A stretch of DNA of 64,000 nucleotides from Dryocosmus kuriphilus (taxonomy: Eukaryota; Arthropoda; Insecta; Hymenoptera; Cynipidae): positions 20,670,327 through 20,734,326 of the forward strand of contig CM076195.1 of NCBI GenBank assembly GCA_038277395.1. Reading direction: 5' to 3'. This document shows, piece by piece, positions 20,666 to 33,279 of the stretch. The first letter of the stretch is position 1; every line of letters starts with the position of its first letter. The notes under the pieces are model-generated. The model saw only the letters and a program-made list of their open reading frames with translations, searched no databases and had not been told where the DNA came from. A program made the translations under genes and the position numbers.

Positions 20666-23098
20666 AGGTAATTAGACCTTATATTTTCATGGAATTCTCG
20701 TCGCCCGGATGTTTTGGTTAATATCAATCCTTAAGCGGGCACATTTATCGTATTTTAAAATTTTGCTTTACAACCCCTAAACTGTATGTTTTAAAATATA
20801 GACATTAAGAGTGGCGCAGCTTCTTGGTTTTATATGCAATTAGACCGTTTATGTTCATGCAGCGTCGATGTCCGGAGGTTTTGGTCAATTTCAACCCTTA
20901 AGCGGGTACTTTTATCGTATTTTAGAATTTTGCTTTACAACCCCTAAGCTGTACGTTTTAAAATATAGAAATTAGAAGTGGCGCTTTTTTTATTTTTATG
21001 TAATTAGACCATATATGTTCATGAGAGCGCCGACGTCCGGAAGTTTTGGTCAATTTCAACTCTTACGTGGGCACATTTATCGTATTAAAAATTTTTCTTT
21101 ACAACCCGTATACTGTGTTTGAAAATATAGATATTTAAAATTGCACACTTTTTTGGCTTTATACCTAATTAGGCCGTATATGTTCACGGGAGCGTCGACG
21201 CCTGGAAGTTTTGGTCAATTTCAACTCTTAAGCGGGCAAATTTATCGTATTTTCAAATTTTGCTTTTACAACCCGTAAGCTATGCTTGAAAATATAGACG
21301 TTAGAAGTGGCGCACTTCTTTGGATCTATATGTAGCTATACCGTATATGTTCACGGGTGTGTCGACATCCGGAAGTTTTGGTCAATTTCAACCCTTACGC
21401 GGGCACATTTATCGTATTTTCAAATTTTGCTTTACAATCCCTAAGCTGTATGTTTGAATATATAGACACTACAAGTTATGTAATTAGACCGAACATGTTT
21501 ATGGGAGCGTCGACGACCGGAATTTTTGGTCAATTTCAACCCTTACGCTGGCACATTTATCGTATTATCAAATTTTGCTTTACTACCTATAAACAATGTT
21601 CGAATATATAGTAATTAAAAGTGGCAAACTTTTCTGGTTTTATATGTAATTAAACCTTATATGTTCATGCGAGCGTCGCCGCCCGGAAGTTTTGGTCAAT
21701 TTCAACAATTACGCGGGCACATTTGTCGTATTTTGAAATTTTGCTTTAAAATCCCTAAACTGCATGTTTGAAAATATAGACATTAAAAGTGGCGCACAGT
21801 TTTAGTTTTATATGTAATTAGACCATATATGTTCATGGCAGCATCGAAGCACGAAATTTTTGGTCAATTTCAACCCTTACGCTGGCACATTTATCGTATT
21901 TTAAAATTTGGCTTTACTACCCTTAAACTAAGTTTGAAAATATAGACATTAAATGTGGCGCACTTTTTTAGTTTTATATGTAATTAGACCGTATATGTTC
22001 ATGGAAGCGTCGACGCCCGGAAGATTTGGTCAATTTCAGCCCCTACGCTGACTCATTTATAGTATTTTATAACTTGGCTTTACTACCCGGAAAATATGTT
22101 TGAAAATATACACATGAAAAGTGGCACACATTTCTGGTTTTATATGCAATTAGACCGTATATGTTCATGGGAGCGTGGGCGCGTGTAAGTTTTGCTCAAT
22201 TTCAACCCTTACCTTGGCCCATTTATCGTAATTTCAAATTTTGCTTTACAACCTCTAAGGCATATGTTTGAAAATATAGACATTAAATGTGGCGCGCTTT
22301 TTTAGTTTTATATGTTATTAGACCGTATATGTTCATATAAGCGTCGACGCCCGGAATTTTTGGTCAATTTAAACCCCTACACTGGCACACTTATCCTATT
22401 TTGAAAGTTTGCTCTACGGCCCCTAATCTCTATGCTTGAAAATATACACATTAAAAGTGGCACACTATTTTAGTTTTATATGAAATTAGACCGCATATGT
22501 TCATGGGAGCGTCAACGCCCCGCAGCTTTGGTCAACTTCAACCCTTAAGCTGGCACGTTTATCGTATTTTAAAATTTTGCTTTACAACCCCTCAACTGTA
22601 TGTTTTAAAATACAGACATTGAAAGTGGCGCTTTTTTTATTTTTATGTAATTAGACCGTATATGTTCATGAGAGAGTCGACATCCGGAACTTTTGGACAA
22701 TTTCCACTCTTACGTGGGCACATTTATCGTATTTTGAAATTTTGCTTTGCAATCCGTAAACTACGTTTGAAAATATAGACATTAAAGGTGGCACACTTTT
22801 TTAGTTTTATATGTAATTAGACCGTATACTTTCATGGTAGGGTCAGCGCCTGGAAGTTTTAGTCAATTTCAACCCTTACGCGGGCACTTTTATGGTATTT
22901 TTAAATTTTACTTCACAACCCTTAAGCTGTATACTTGAAAATATAGACATTAAAAGCGGCGCAACTTTTTGGTTTTACATGTAATTAGACCGTATATGTA
23001 CATGGGAGCTTCGATGCCCTGAAGTTTTGGTCAATTTCAGCCTTTACGCTGGCACATTTATCGTATTCTGAAATTTTGCTTTACTACCCGTAAACGAT

Positions 23099-24777
23099 TG
23101 TTACGTCCTAAAAGATGCCACCTACACAATTAATTCTTTATTTTTAAAATTTTTCTCGTATTTTTTAAAATATTAATTTAAAAACCGGGATGAGGATAAC
23201 CAATAATATACAAATTTATATTCACGATTTATTTTTAGAAAAAGGATATATTTTAGAATGTTTTAATACCTTACATTTGTCATTGTGTTTCCTGTTTCCT
23301 TGAATGTGCCCTCGTATTTCTCGGTCGCGGCTTCCTTTGATATTTTGAACACAATCCCTGTTGTGTTGGGTTGAAAGGAACGAGGCAGGTGTCTCGAACA
23401 GTGGCACCTGTTCGTCCTCTCAGCTTCAGTTTGAAGGAAGCACCGTGGGGTACTTGCTTAGGGGTCGTTGACGGGTCGACTTTTCCATCCGGAGTTTAAG
23501 TTTGACGGCTTGGACTGCTGATTTAGAACTGATGATTTAAACTGCTGCCTTGAAGAACTTAACTGATTCTGTTGGGCGATGTTCCCATATTTATTTGCCA
23601 TGCCCTTCCTTAAATTCCAAAAAGGGTGAGTGGTTTTCAGAAAAAGGGTTAATCCAAAAGCCAATCGCCATGTAGAATAGATCATGTGATTGCTCATGAA
23701 GATGGTAGGAAAGGTCAAAGTATCTAATCACTATGTAGGATTTTAGAGATGTCCATATACATATGGTAGATCACGCAGTGACCTAAATCCACTGTTATCC
23801 CTTCTTAATGTTAAAGGGAAGAGTAGTGTTGAGGGCAGAGGGAGTTCTGCCCAATTTGCTATGTCCAATCGGTGTTGAAATATAGAGATATGCCCATATA
23901 TGGGAGATGACGCAGTAATCAAACGTACTGCTTATCCCTTCTTAGATATAAAAGGGTTGCGTAGTTTTGGTTATAGAAGGCGGATCTAAGTCAATCAGTG
24001 TTGATCACTAGATGGTATGTCCATATACGGGAGATGACGCAGTAGTCAAATGCACTAGTTATCCCTTCGTAATTTTAAGGGAAAGAGTAGTATTCGTGGT
24101 AGAGGAAGATCCAATTTGTGCATATATGCACGTGCTTTCCATTATGACGCGCCCGTATACTTTATTATTTACAATCTTGTGCCAGTTTCTTTAATTCGGC
24201 CAGAAGATGAGAATTTATTGGAGTATACTAATTTCGGCAATCAGCTTCGTTGTTAACCTTATGGATATTAATGTGAGGACTCCTCCGAATCTTTCTAAAT
24301 TTAGCTTATGTTGCGCATTTAGAAATGGGATGCATTTTCTACTGATTTCTTTGTGATGCGTAGAAATTCGGTGTCTCCTTGAAGAAGCGTGTAGACTTAT
24401 TATATGGGTCCGTGTATTCTTACACGTTTATTACAGCATGACTCAGATATTATCCGTTTTTGAATAGAGACCGGTAGCGCTTGGTGGTTATGATTTAATA
24501 TAAAATGTCGTAAACAAGGGTTGATGAGAGTATTGAGCTGCAGGCGTAATGCAGATGCTTTAAAAAGTAGTAATAAATGTCAGTTATATTTATTGGTTGG
24601 TGTTGGTTCTCAGCCTAAGAATACAAAGTCCTTAGAAATATCCGTGGTATGTACTTTTGCGAAATACGGGCTCTGCCAGATGCTGCAGTTATATAATGTT
24701 TTTGAATTTAATATAATTGTATAATGATATAAATATTGTTAATAGTTTATTGTTTATTATAGTCGCGGCACGTGACA
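23099..24777. mobile_element. Solo LTR, 1.68 kb, in the satellite
   Basis: The segment begins TGTTACGTCC and ends GGCACGTGACA. Flanks are CGAT (23095-23098) and CTAT (24778-24781), a 4-bp target duplication with one difference. The satellite monomer CCCGTAAACTATGTTTG is restored when it is removed. These features fit a Gypsy-type LTR left by recombination. No gag or pol motif is present. Confidence 0.75.
23745..24140. repeat. Three ~130-bp tandem repeats inside the solo LTR
   Basis: Copies start near 23745, 23884 and 24011. Each has the series CCATATA(C/T), GGGAGATGACGCAGT, TTATCCCTTC, AAGGG(A/T), AGTAGT. Repeats of this kind in a U3 region often act as enhancers; here that is inference. Confidence 0.75.
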
Positions 24778-27700
24778 CTATGTTTGGAAATACAGACTTT
24801 AAAAGTAACGCACTTTTTTGGTTTCATATGTAATTAGACTATATATGTTCATCGGAGCGACGATGTCTGGAAGTCTTGTTCAATTTCGACCCTTACGCGG
24901 GCACATTTATCGTATTTCCAAATTTGACTTTACATCCCCTAAACTGTATGTTCCAAAATAGAGACATTAAAAGTGGCACACTCTTCTGGTTTTATGTGTA
25001 ATTAGACCCTATACGTTCATGGGAGCGTCGGCGCCTGGAAGTATCGGTTAATTTCAATCCTTACGCGGGCACATTTGTCATATTCTGAAATTGTCGTTTG
25101 CAATCCCTGAACTATATGTTTGAAAATATAGGCACTAAAAGTTATGTAATTAGTCCGTATATGTTCATGGTTGCGTCGACGCCCGGAATTTGTGGTCAAT
25201 TTCAACCTTTACGCGGTCACATTTATCATATTTTAAAGTCTTTCCTTGCAACCCCTAAACCGTGTGTTTTGAAATATAGACATCAAAAGTGGCACACATT
25301 TCTGGTCTTTTATGTAATTAAATCGTACATGTTCATGGGAGCGTCAACGCTTGGAAGTTTTGGTCCATTTCAACCCTTACGCGGGCACATTTATCGTAAT
25401 TTCAAATTTTGCTTTACAATCTCTAAGGCACATGTTTGAAAATATAGGCACTAAAAGTTATGTAATTAGACCGCACATATTCATGGAAGCGTCAACGCCC
25501 GGAAATTTTGGTTAATTTCAACCTTTACGCGGGCAAATTTATCATCTTCTAAAATCTTTCCTTGCAACCCCAAGACTGTGCGATTGAAGATATAGACATT
25601 AAAGGTGCGCACTTTTTTGGTTTTATGTGTAGTTAGACCGTATTTGTTCATGGGAGCGTCAACGCCCAACAGTTTTGGTCAATTTCAACCCTTACGCGGG
25701 CACATTTGTCGCACTTCGAAATTTTGCTTTACAACCACTAAACTGTATGTTTTAAAATGTAGACATTAAAAGTGGCGCTTTTTTTGTTTTTTATTAAATT
25801 AGACCGTATATGTCCATGAGAGCGCCGACGTCCGGAAGGTTTGGTCAATTTCAACTCTTACGTGGGTACATTTATCGTATTTTGAAATTATGCTTTACAA
25901 CCGTATACTATGTTTGAAGATATAGACATTAAAAGTAGCGCACTTTCTTGGTTTTATATGTAATAGACCTTATATTCTCATGGGAGCGTCGACGCCCGGG
26001 AGTTTTGGTCAATTTCAACCCTTAAGCTGGAACATTTATCGTACTTCCGAATTTTGACTTACTATCCGTAAATTTTGTTTGAAGATATAGACATTAAAAG
26101 TAGCGCACTTTTTTGGTTTTATAAGTAATCAGACCTTATATTCTCATGGGAGCGTCGAAGCCCGGAAGTTTTGGTTAATTTCAACTCTTAAGCTGGAACA
26201 TTTATCGTACTTTCGAATTTTCCTTTACTACCCGTAAATCATGTTTGAAGATATAGACATTGAAAGTGTCCCACTTTTTTGTAATTGTGTGTTATTAGAG
26301 CGTATATATTCATGGGAGCATCAACGCGTGGAAGTTCTGGTCAATTTCAACCCTTACGCGGCCACATTTATCTTGTCTTAAAATTTTTCCTTACGACCCC
26401 TAAACTATATGCTTGAAAATAAAGTCATTAGAAGTGGCGCACTGTTTTGGTTTTATATGTTATTAGACTGTATATGTTCATGGGACCGTCGACGCCCGGC
26501 AGTTCTGGTCAATTTCAATCTTTACGCGGTCACATTTATTGTGTTAATATATGTCCACAATTGATTGTTTTGCCTTTAGAATTCTCAAAAACCTTTGAAA
26601 TTCTAAAATAAGATCTGACAGGTTTCATAATGGTTGTTCAATTTTGCAGGTGGACCCAAAAGTTCAATTTTCAACTATTGAACTGACCAAAATTAAACGC
26701 AACGTTCCTGTGGGTATTTTAAAACCCCAAGTATGGGCTAAAGTTTAAATGTGGCGCACTTTCTGGTTTTATATGAAATTAGACCCCATATGTTCATGCG
26801 AGCGTCGACGCTTGGAAGTTTTGGTCAATTTCAACCCTTACGCGGCCACATTTATCGTGACTTAAAATTTTTTCCTTACGACCCCCAGACTATATGTATG
26901 AAAACTTAGACATTAAAAGTTGCACACTTTTTTGGTTTCCTATGTAATTAGGCCGTATATGTTCACGGGAGCATTGACGCCTGTTAGTTCTGGTCAATTT
27001 CAACCCTTAGGCTGGCACACTTATCGCACATTCGAATTTTGCTTTACCACCTGTAAATTATGTTTGAAGGTATAGATATTAAAAGTGGGCACTTTTTCGG
27101 TATTGTAAGTTATCAGAGCGTATATATTCATGGGAGCGTCGACGCATGGAAGTTTTGGTCAATTTCAACCCTTACGCGGCCACATTTATTGTGTCTTCAA
27201 ATTTTTCCTTACGATCCCTAACCTATACTCTTGAAAATGTAGACATTAAAAGTGGCGCGCTTTTTTTTTTATATGTTATTAGACCGTATATGTTCATGGG
27301 AGCGTCGACGCCCGGCAGTTTTGGTCAATTTCAACCTTTAAGTGGTCACATTTATTGTGTTAATATATGTCCACAATCGATTGTTTTGCCTTTGAATTCT
27401 CAAAAATCTTTAGAGATTATAAAATAAGGTGTCACAGGTTTCATAATGGTCGTTCAATTTTTCAGGTGACCCCACAAGCTCAGTTTTCAGCTATTTAACT
27501 GACCAAAATTAAACGCAACGTTGCTCTGGGTATTTTAAAACCCCAAGTATGGGCTAAAGTTTAAATGTGGCGCACTTTCTTGTTTCATATGAAATTAGAC
27601 CCAATATGTTCATGCCAGCGTCGACGCTTGGAAGTTTTGCTCAATTTCAACCCTTACGCGGTCATATTTATCGTATTTTCAAAATTTACTTTACAAGCAC

Positions 27701-28911
27701 TAAACTGTATGTTTGAAAATATAGACATTAACGGTGGCGCACTTTTTTGGTTTTATATGTTATTAGATCTAATATGTTCATGGGAGCGCCGACGCGTGGA
27801 AGTTGTGGTCAGATTCAACCCTTAGGTGGGCTTATTTGTCGTATTTTGAAATTGTCCTTTACACCCCTAAGCTGTATGTTTAAAGGTATAGACATTAACG
27901 GTGGCGCACTTTTTTGGTTTTGTATGTAATTAGACCGTATGTGTTCATGTAAACGGCGACGTCCAGAAGCTTTGGTCCATTCCAACGATTACGGGGCCAC
28001 ATTTGTCGTATTTTGAAATTTTTCTTTACAATCCCCAAACTGTATGTTTGGAAAAATAGATATTAAAAGTGGCGCAATTTTTTGGCTTTATATGTTATTA
28101 GATCTAATATGTTCATGGGAGCGTCGACGCACAGAAGTTGTGGTCAAATTCAACCCTTACGTGGTCTCATTTTTCGTATTTTGAAATTGTCCTTTACACC
28201 ACTAAGCTGTATGTTTGAAAGTATAGACATTAAGAGTGGCGCACTTTTTTGGTTTTATATGTAATTAGAGCTTATGTACTCATGGGATCGTCGACGTCCG
28301 GAAGTTTTGGTCAACTTCAACCCTTAGGATGGCACATTTATCGAGCTTTCGAATTTTGCTTTACTACCCATGAATTATGTTTGAAGATATAGACATTAAA
28401 TGTGGCGCACTCTTTCGGTATTGTATGTTATTAGAGCGTATATATTCATGGGAGCGTCATCGCATGGAAGTTTTGGTTAATTTCAACCCTTACGCGGCCA
28501 TATTTATCGTGTCTTAAAATTTTTCCTTACGACCCCCAAACTATATGCATGAAAATTTAGACATTAAAAGTTGCACACTTTTTTGGTCTTCTATGTAATT
28601 AGGCCGTATATGTTCACTGGAGCATCGACGCCTGGAAGTTCTGGTCAATTTCAACCCTTAGGCTATCACACTTATCGCACTTTCGAATTTTGCTTTACCA
28701 CCCGCAAATTATGTTTGAAGATATAGATATTAAAAGTGGGCACTTTTTCGGTATTGTAAGTTATTAGAGCGTATATATTCATGAGAGCGTCGACGCATGG
28801 AAGTTTTGGTCAATTTCAACCCTTACGCGGCCACATTTATTGTGTCTTAAAATTTACCTTACGACTCCTAAACTATACTCTTGAAAATGTAGGCATTAAA
28901 AGTGGCGCACT

Positions 28912-28992
28912 TTTTTGCAAAGTTATGCAAAGTTATGCAGAGTTTTGCAAAGTTTTGGCAAAGTTAAGCAAAGAAACTATTTCCAATAGTGC
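28912..28992. mobile_element. Truncated copy of the 11-bp-repeat mini-transposon
   Basis: GCAAAGTTATGCAAAG units run into AAACTATTTCCAATAGTG, the diverged right end of the element at 29813-30132. The left end is missing. It lies at the same place in a satellite monomer, before ATTCATGG. Confidence 0.7.
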
Positions 28993-29812
28993 ATTCATGG
29001 AAGCGTCGACGCCCGGCAGTTTTGGTCAATTTCAACCTTTACGCGGCCACATTTATTGTATTATTATATGTCCACAATTGATTGGTTTGCCTTTAGGATT
29101 TTCAAAAATCTTTGAATATTCTAAAATAAGGTGTCACAGGTTTCATAATGATTGTTTAATTTTGCAGGTGGCCCCACAAGTTCAATTTTCAACTATTTAA
29201 CTGACCAAAATTAAACGCAACGCTGCTCTGGGTATTTTAAAACTTCAAGTATGGGCTAAATTTTAAATGTGGCGCACTTTTTAGGTTTAATATGTAATTA
29301 GACCGTATTCGTTCATGTAAATGGCGACGTCCAGAAGTTTTGGTCAATTGCAACAATTACGCGGGCAAATTTGTCGTATTTTGAAAATTTTCTTTACAAT
29401 CCCTAAACTGTATGTTTGAAAATATGGATATTAAAAGTGGCGCACTTTTTTGGTGTTATATGTTATTAGATCTAACATGTTCATGGGAGCGTCGGCGCAA
29501 GGAAGTTTTGGTCAAATTCGACCCTTACGTGGGCTCATTTGTCGTATTTTAAAATTGTCCTTTACACCCCTAAGCTGCATGTTTGAACGTATAGACATTA
29601 AGAGTGGCGCACACTTCTGGTTTTATATGTAATCAGACCGTATGTGTTCATGGGAGCGTCGACGCCCTGAAGTGTTGGTCAATTTCAGCCCTTAGGCTGG
29701 CACATTTATCGTACTTTCAAATTTTTCTTTGCTACCTGTACACTATGTTTGAAGATATAGGCATGAGAAGTGGCGCACGCTTTTGGTATTACATGTTATT
29801 ACAGCGTATATA

Positions 29813-30132
29813 CACTAGTGGAAATGGTCTCTTTACATAACTTTGCAAATCTATGCAAATCTTTGCATAGCTTTGCAGAACTTTGCGTAGCAATTATGCA
29901 AAGTTTTGCAAAGGTATGCAAAGTTTTGCAAAGTTTTGCAAAGTTTTGTAAAGTTTTGCAAAGTTATGCAAAGTTTTGCAAAGTTATGCAAAGTTTCGTA
30001 AAGTTTTGCAAAGTTATGCAAAGTTTTGCAATGTTATGCAAAGCTTTGGCAAAGTTATGCAAAGTTTTGCAAAGTTCTGCAAAGTTTTGCAAAGTTTTGC
30101 AAAGTTATGCAAAGAAACCATTTCCACTAGTG
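29813..30132. mobile_element. MITE-like element made of 11-bp repeats, TA target
   Basis: The ends are CACTAGTGGAAATGGT and its complement ACCATTTCCACTAGTG, each running inward as TCTTTGCATAACTTTGC-like sequence. Flanking TA dinucleotides (29811-29812, 30133-30134) restore the satellite word GCGTATATATTCATGGG when one is removed. The interior is an array of about 20 AAGTTTTGCAA / AAGTTATGCAA units. The orientation of the units flips near 29895, so the whole element is nearly palindromic. The TA target suggests mobilisation by a Tc1/mariner-type transposase from elsewhere. Confidence 0.8.
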
Positions 30133-31225
30133 TATTCATGGGAGCGTCGACGCATGGAAGTTTTGGTCAATTTCAACCTTTACGCGGCCACATTTATCGT
30201 GTCTTAAAATTTTTGCTCACGACCCCTAAGCTATATGCTTGAAAATATAGACATTAAAAGTGACGCATTTTTTTGGTTTCATACTTTATTAGACCGTATA
30301 TGTTCATGGGAACGTCGACACGCGGCATTTTTGGTCAATTTCAATCTTTACGCGGTCACATTTATTGAGTTAATATATCTCCAAAATTGATTATTCTGCC
30401 TTTAAAATTCTCAGCAATCTTCGAAGAATCTAAAATAATGTCTCACAGGTTTCATAATGATTGTTCAATTTTGCAGGTGGCCCCACAAGTTCAATTTTCA
30501 ACTATTTAACTGAACAAAATTAAACGTAACGTTGCTCTGGGTATTTCGAAACCCCAAGTGTGGGCTAAAGTTTAAATATGTCGTACTTTTTGGTTTTATA
30601 TGTAATGAGACCATATATGTTCAATGGTGTGTCGACGGCCGGAAGTTTTGGTCAATTGCAACAATTACGCGGGAAAATTTGTCGTATTTTGAAATTTTTC
30701 TTTACAATCCCTAAACTGTATGTTTGAATATATGGACATTAAAAGGGGCGCACTTTTTTGTTATTGTATGTTATTAGACCGTATATATTCATGGGAGCGT
30801 CGACGCATGGAAGTTTTGGTCAATTTCGACCCTTACGCGACCATATTTATCGTATTTTGAAATTTTGCTCTACAAACACTAAACTGTATGTTTGAAGATA
30901 TACGCCTTAGATGTGGCGCACTTTTTTGGTTGTATATGTAATTGAACCGTATATGGTCATGGGAGCGTCGATGCTCGGAAGTTTTGGTCAATTTCAAGTC
31001 TTACGCTGGCACATTTATAGTATTTTCAAATTTTGTTTTATCTACATGTTTTACAATATAGCCTTTAAAAGTATCGCACTTTTTTGGTTTTATATGCAAT
31101 TAGACCATATATGTTCACGGGAGCGTCGACGCCTGAAAGTTGTGGTCAATTTCAACCCTTACGCAGGCACATTTATCGTATTTTCAAATTTTTCTTTACA
31201 ACCCCTGAACTGTGTGTTTAGGAGC

Positions 31226-31500
31226 CAATAATATTTGTCGATAACAGCAAATTAATATTTGTCTGTATTCGAGCATAAGGAGCACAAGTCTCTAAGCTGA
31301 GTGTACCTCATATCAGTTTTTACATGATTTTCATAAGCGAGTTTGAGCTTTGCCTCATCTTGACGAAAAAGGACTAATAAATTTACATTATGAGTAGTAT
31401 AGCTATGTAGCTTCCTGCGCACCTCATTCGGTAAACTAGAAACTCAGTACGGCGAGTGGCCTATCTACAGTCTTCAGGAGCAGGGTTATGTTCCAGCCTA
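31226..31500. repeat. Spacer with a copy of the subterminal repeat
   Basis: The satellite ends at GTGTGTTTA. Inside the spacer, TACAGTCTTCAGGAGCAGGG and GTTATGTTCCAGCCTA match the repeat that is abundant at 40.8-41.2, 45.2-45.6, 53.2-53.6 and 59.4-59.7 kb. The next element is inserted in it. Confidence 0.5.
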
Positions 31501-32830
31501 ATAGTCGGAGAGCTAGCTACATAAAACAGTAACGATAAGGTACACGAGATTTGAGTTTATAAATGGTTAGAAAAATGTTATTACATCGTCAAATGGCTAT
31601 TCTGCGGTCAGCGCAGGGGGCATTTGCAAATGGCGGCCGGTTTTCCATGCCGAAAAATTCGAAAAAAAAAAACGATAAGGTACACACGTAAAACTTCTTT
31701 CCAGACATTCTTTGGACCTTATCTAAGAATGTTATGACAATGGCAGAAAATTTACAAGGGGCAAAACCCTCGGGAGAAAAGATTTAAAGTCCCGGAAAAT
31801 TCGCATAAAAAAACGATAAGGTACACGCGTAAAACTTTTTGCCAGACATTCATTGGACCTTATCTAAGAATGTTATGACAATGGCAGAAAATTTACAAGG
31901 GGCAAAACCCTCGGCAGAAAAGATTTAAAGTCCCGGAAAATTCGCAAAAAAAACGATAAGGTACACGCGTAAAACTTTTTGCCAGACATTCTTTGGACCT
32001 TAACTAAGAATGTTATGACAATGGCAGAAAATTTACAAGGGGCAAAACCCTCGGCAGAAAAGATTTAAAGTGCCGAAAAATTCTCAAAAAAAAACGATAA
32101 GGTACACGCGTAAAACTTTTTTCTAGACATTCTTTGGACCTTAACTAAGAACGTTATGACAATGGCAGAAAATTTGCAAGGGGCAAAACCCTCGGCAGAA
32201 AAGATTTAAAGTTCCGAAAAATTCGCAAAAAAAAAAAAACGATAAGGTACACGCGTAAAACTTTTTACCAGACATTGTTTGGACCTTAACTAAGAATGTT
32301 ATGACAATGGCAGAAAATTTACAAGGGGCAAAACCCTCGGCAGAAAAGATTTAAAGTCCCGGAAAATTCGCAAAAAAAAACGATAAGGTACACGCGTAAA
32401 ACTTTTTGCCAGACATTCTTTGGACCTTAACTAAGAATGTTATGATAATGGCAGAAAATTTGCAAGGGGCAAAACCCTCGGCAGAAAAGATTTAAAGTGC
32501 CGAAAAATTCTCAAAAAAAAAAAAGGATAAGGTACACGCGTAAAACTTTTTTCCAGACATTCTTTGGACCTTAACTAAGAACGTTATGACAATGGCAGAA
32601 AATTTGCAAGGGGCAAAACCCTCGGCAGAAAAGATTTAAAGTTCCGAAAAATTCGCAAAAAAAAAAAACGATAAGGTACACGCGTAAAACTTTTTACCAG
32701 ACATTCTTTGGACCTTAACTAAGAACGTTATGACAATGGCAGAAAATTTGCAAGGGGCAAAACCCTCGGCAGAAAAGATTTAAAGTGCCGAAAAATTCTC
32801 AAAAAAAGAAAACGATAAGGTAGGCGTAAA
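31501..32830 (+). repeat. Left TIR with about nine tandem ~142-bp units
   Basis: Each unit has ACGATAAGGTACACGCG, then CCAGACATTCTTTGGACC, TTAACTAAGAATGTTATGAC, ATGGCAGAAAATTTACAAGG, GGCAAAACCCTCGGCAGAAA, and an A run. A-run lengths vary. Unit starts lie near 31669, 31808, 31953, 32092, 32239, 32378, 32523, 32668 and 32810, plus the terminal copy of the GATAAGGTACAC word near 31531. Confidence 0.92.
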
Positions 32831-33279
32831 ACTTTTTCTGGAGTTTTTATAGACAGTAAACGATTGCACAATAATAATAGCAGAAAATTTTCAGATCCGA
32901 AAACCCTCGACAGAATTCGGGAAAGGTCGCCCTAAACGGACAATCAAAAATATTCATATCCGTTACATTTCAAATTGTTTTATTGTTCTCAATATAGATA
33001 CATTTTTGTGCACTACCGCCATTTAAACAAAAAATTGTCTCGATATATATAATAAATCTCGCTGAAGAAATGCAATTGCTGCTAGTGATTCAATCCGCTC
33101 AATCTTTGCAAGAGAGTGCAATGCTACGCTCTCCTTTCACTATGCGCTTACGGACGCTAATCCGTCCCCCGCAGTCTATTTTCAATTAGTCTCGAATTCT
33201 CTCACGATAATATTTAAATATATTTTTTCCTTTGTTATGCAAATATAAGATGACACCATATTTCAATTAATAATTTTCT
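32831..33279. other. Internal noncoding DNA of the nuclease element
   Basis: AT-rich DNA between the left TIR and the gene's stop codon. CGCTCTCCTTTCAC and AATCCGTCCCCCGC stand out by composition only. No gene. The gene's poly(A) signal should lie here on the minus strand: AATAAA overlaps the stop region at 33278-33283. Confidence 0.5.

Larger units (their letters stand above)
26540..30590. repeat. Higher-order satellite structure: four ~205-bp modules
   Basis: At 26540-26745, 27356-27560, 29056-29265 and 30366-30575 the end of a monomer is replaced by the same ~205-bp sequence. It starts TGTGTTAATATATGTCCAC and ends CCCCAAGTATGGGCTAAAG, then the monomer series resumes at TGTGGCGCACTTT. Each module follows a C-type monomer (CGCCCGGCAGTTTTGG), usually preceded by a B-type one. 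Spacings of ~0.8, 1.7 and 1.3 kb suggest amplification of multi-monomer blocks followed by rearrangement. Confidence 0.85.
20666..31225 (+). repeat. 167-bp satellite, right arm (about 45 copies)
   Basis: Monomers recur every 165-168 bp. Marker words in order are TTTTATATGTAATTAGACCG, TATATGTTCATGGGAGCGTC, GGTCAATTTCAACCCTTACG, CGGGCACATTTATCGTATTT, GCTTTACAACCCCTAAACTG and AATATAGACATTAAAAGTGG. The orientation is opposite to the left arm. Copies differ by 10-25%. A second subfamily (GTATTGTATGTTATTAGAGC, CGGCCACATTTATCGTGTCT) appears after about 26230. It carries a solo LTR, two 11-bp-repeat mini-transposons and four ~205-bp replacement modules. Short frames inside are not genes. Confidence 0.95.

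Noticed and set aside
23458..23718. 86-codon minus-strand frame in the solo LTR as a possible gag remnant
   Set aside because: No zinc knuckle or other gag feature, and its Gln/Asn/Ser-rich composition gives no family match by eye.
21357..31231. Many 60-145-codon open frames within the satellite (for example 25098-25439, 29770-30207)
   Set aside because: The same frames recur with the repeat unit and read repeat words (FGQFQPLRGHIY, or FCKVLQSYAK from the 11-bp array). They are a by-product of tandem repetition, with no start or family support.
31669..32820. Regular repeats that might be read as a CRISPR array
   Set aside because: The units are ~142 bp and contiguous without unique spacers, they recur inverted at the other end of a transposon, and the context is a eukaryotic genome.
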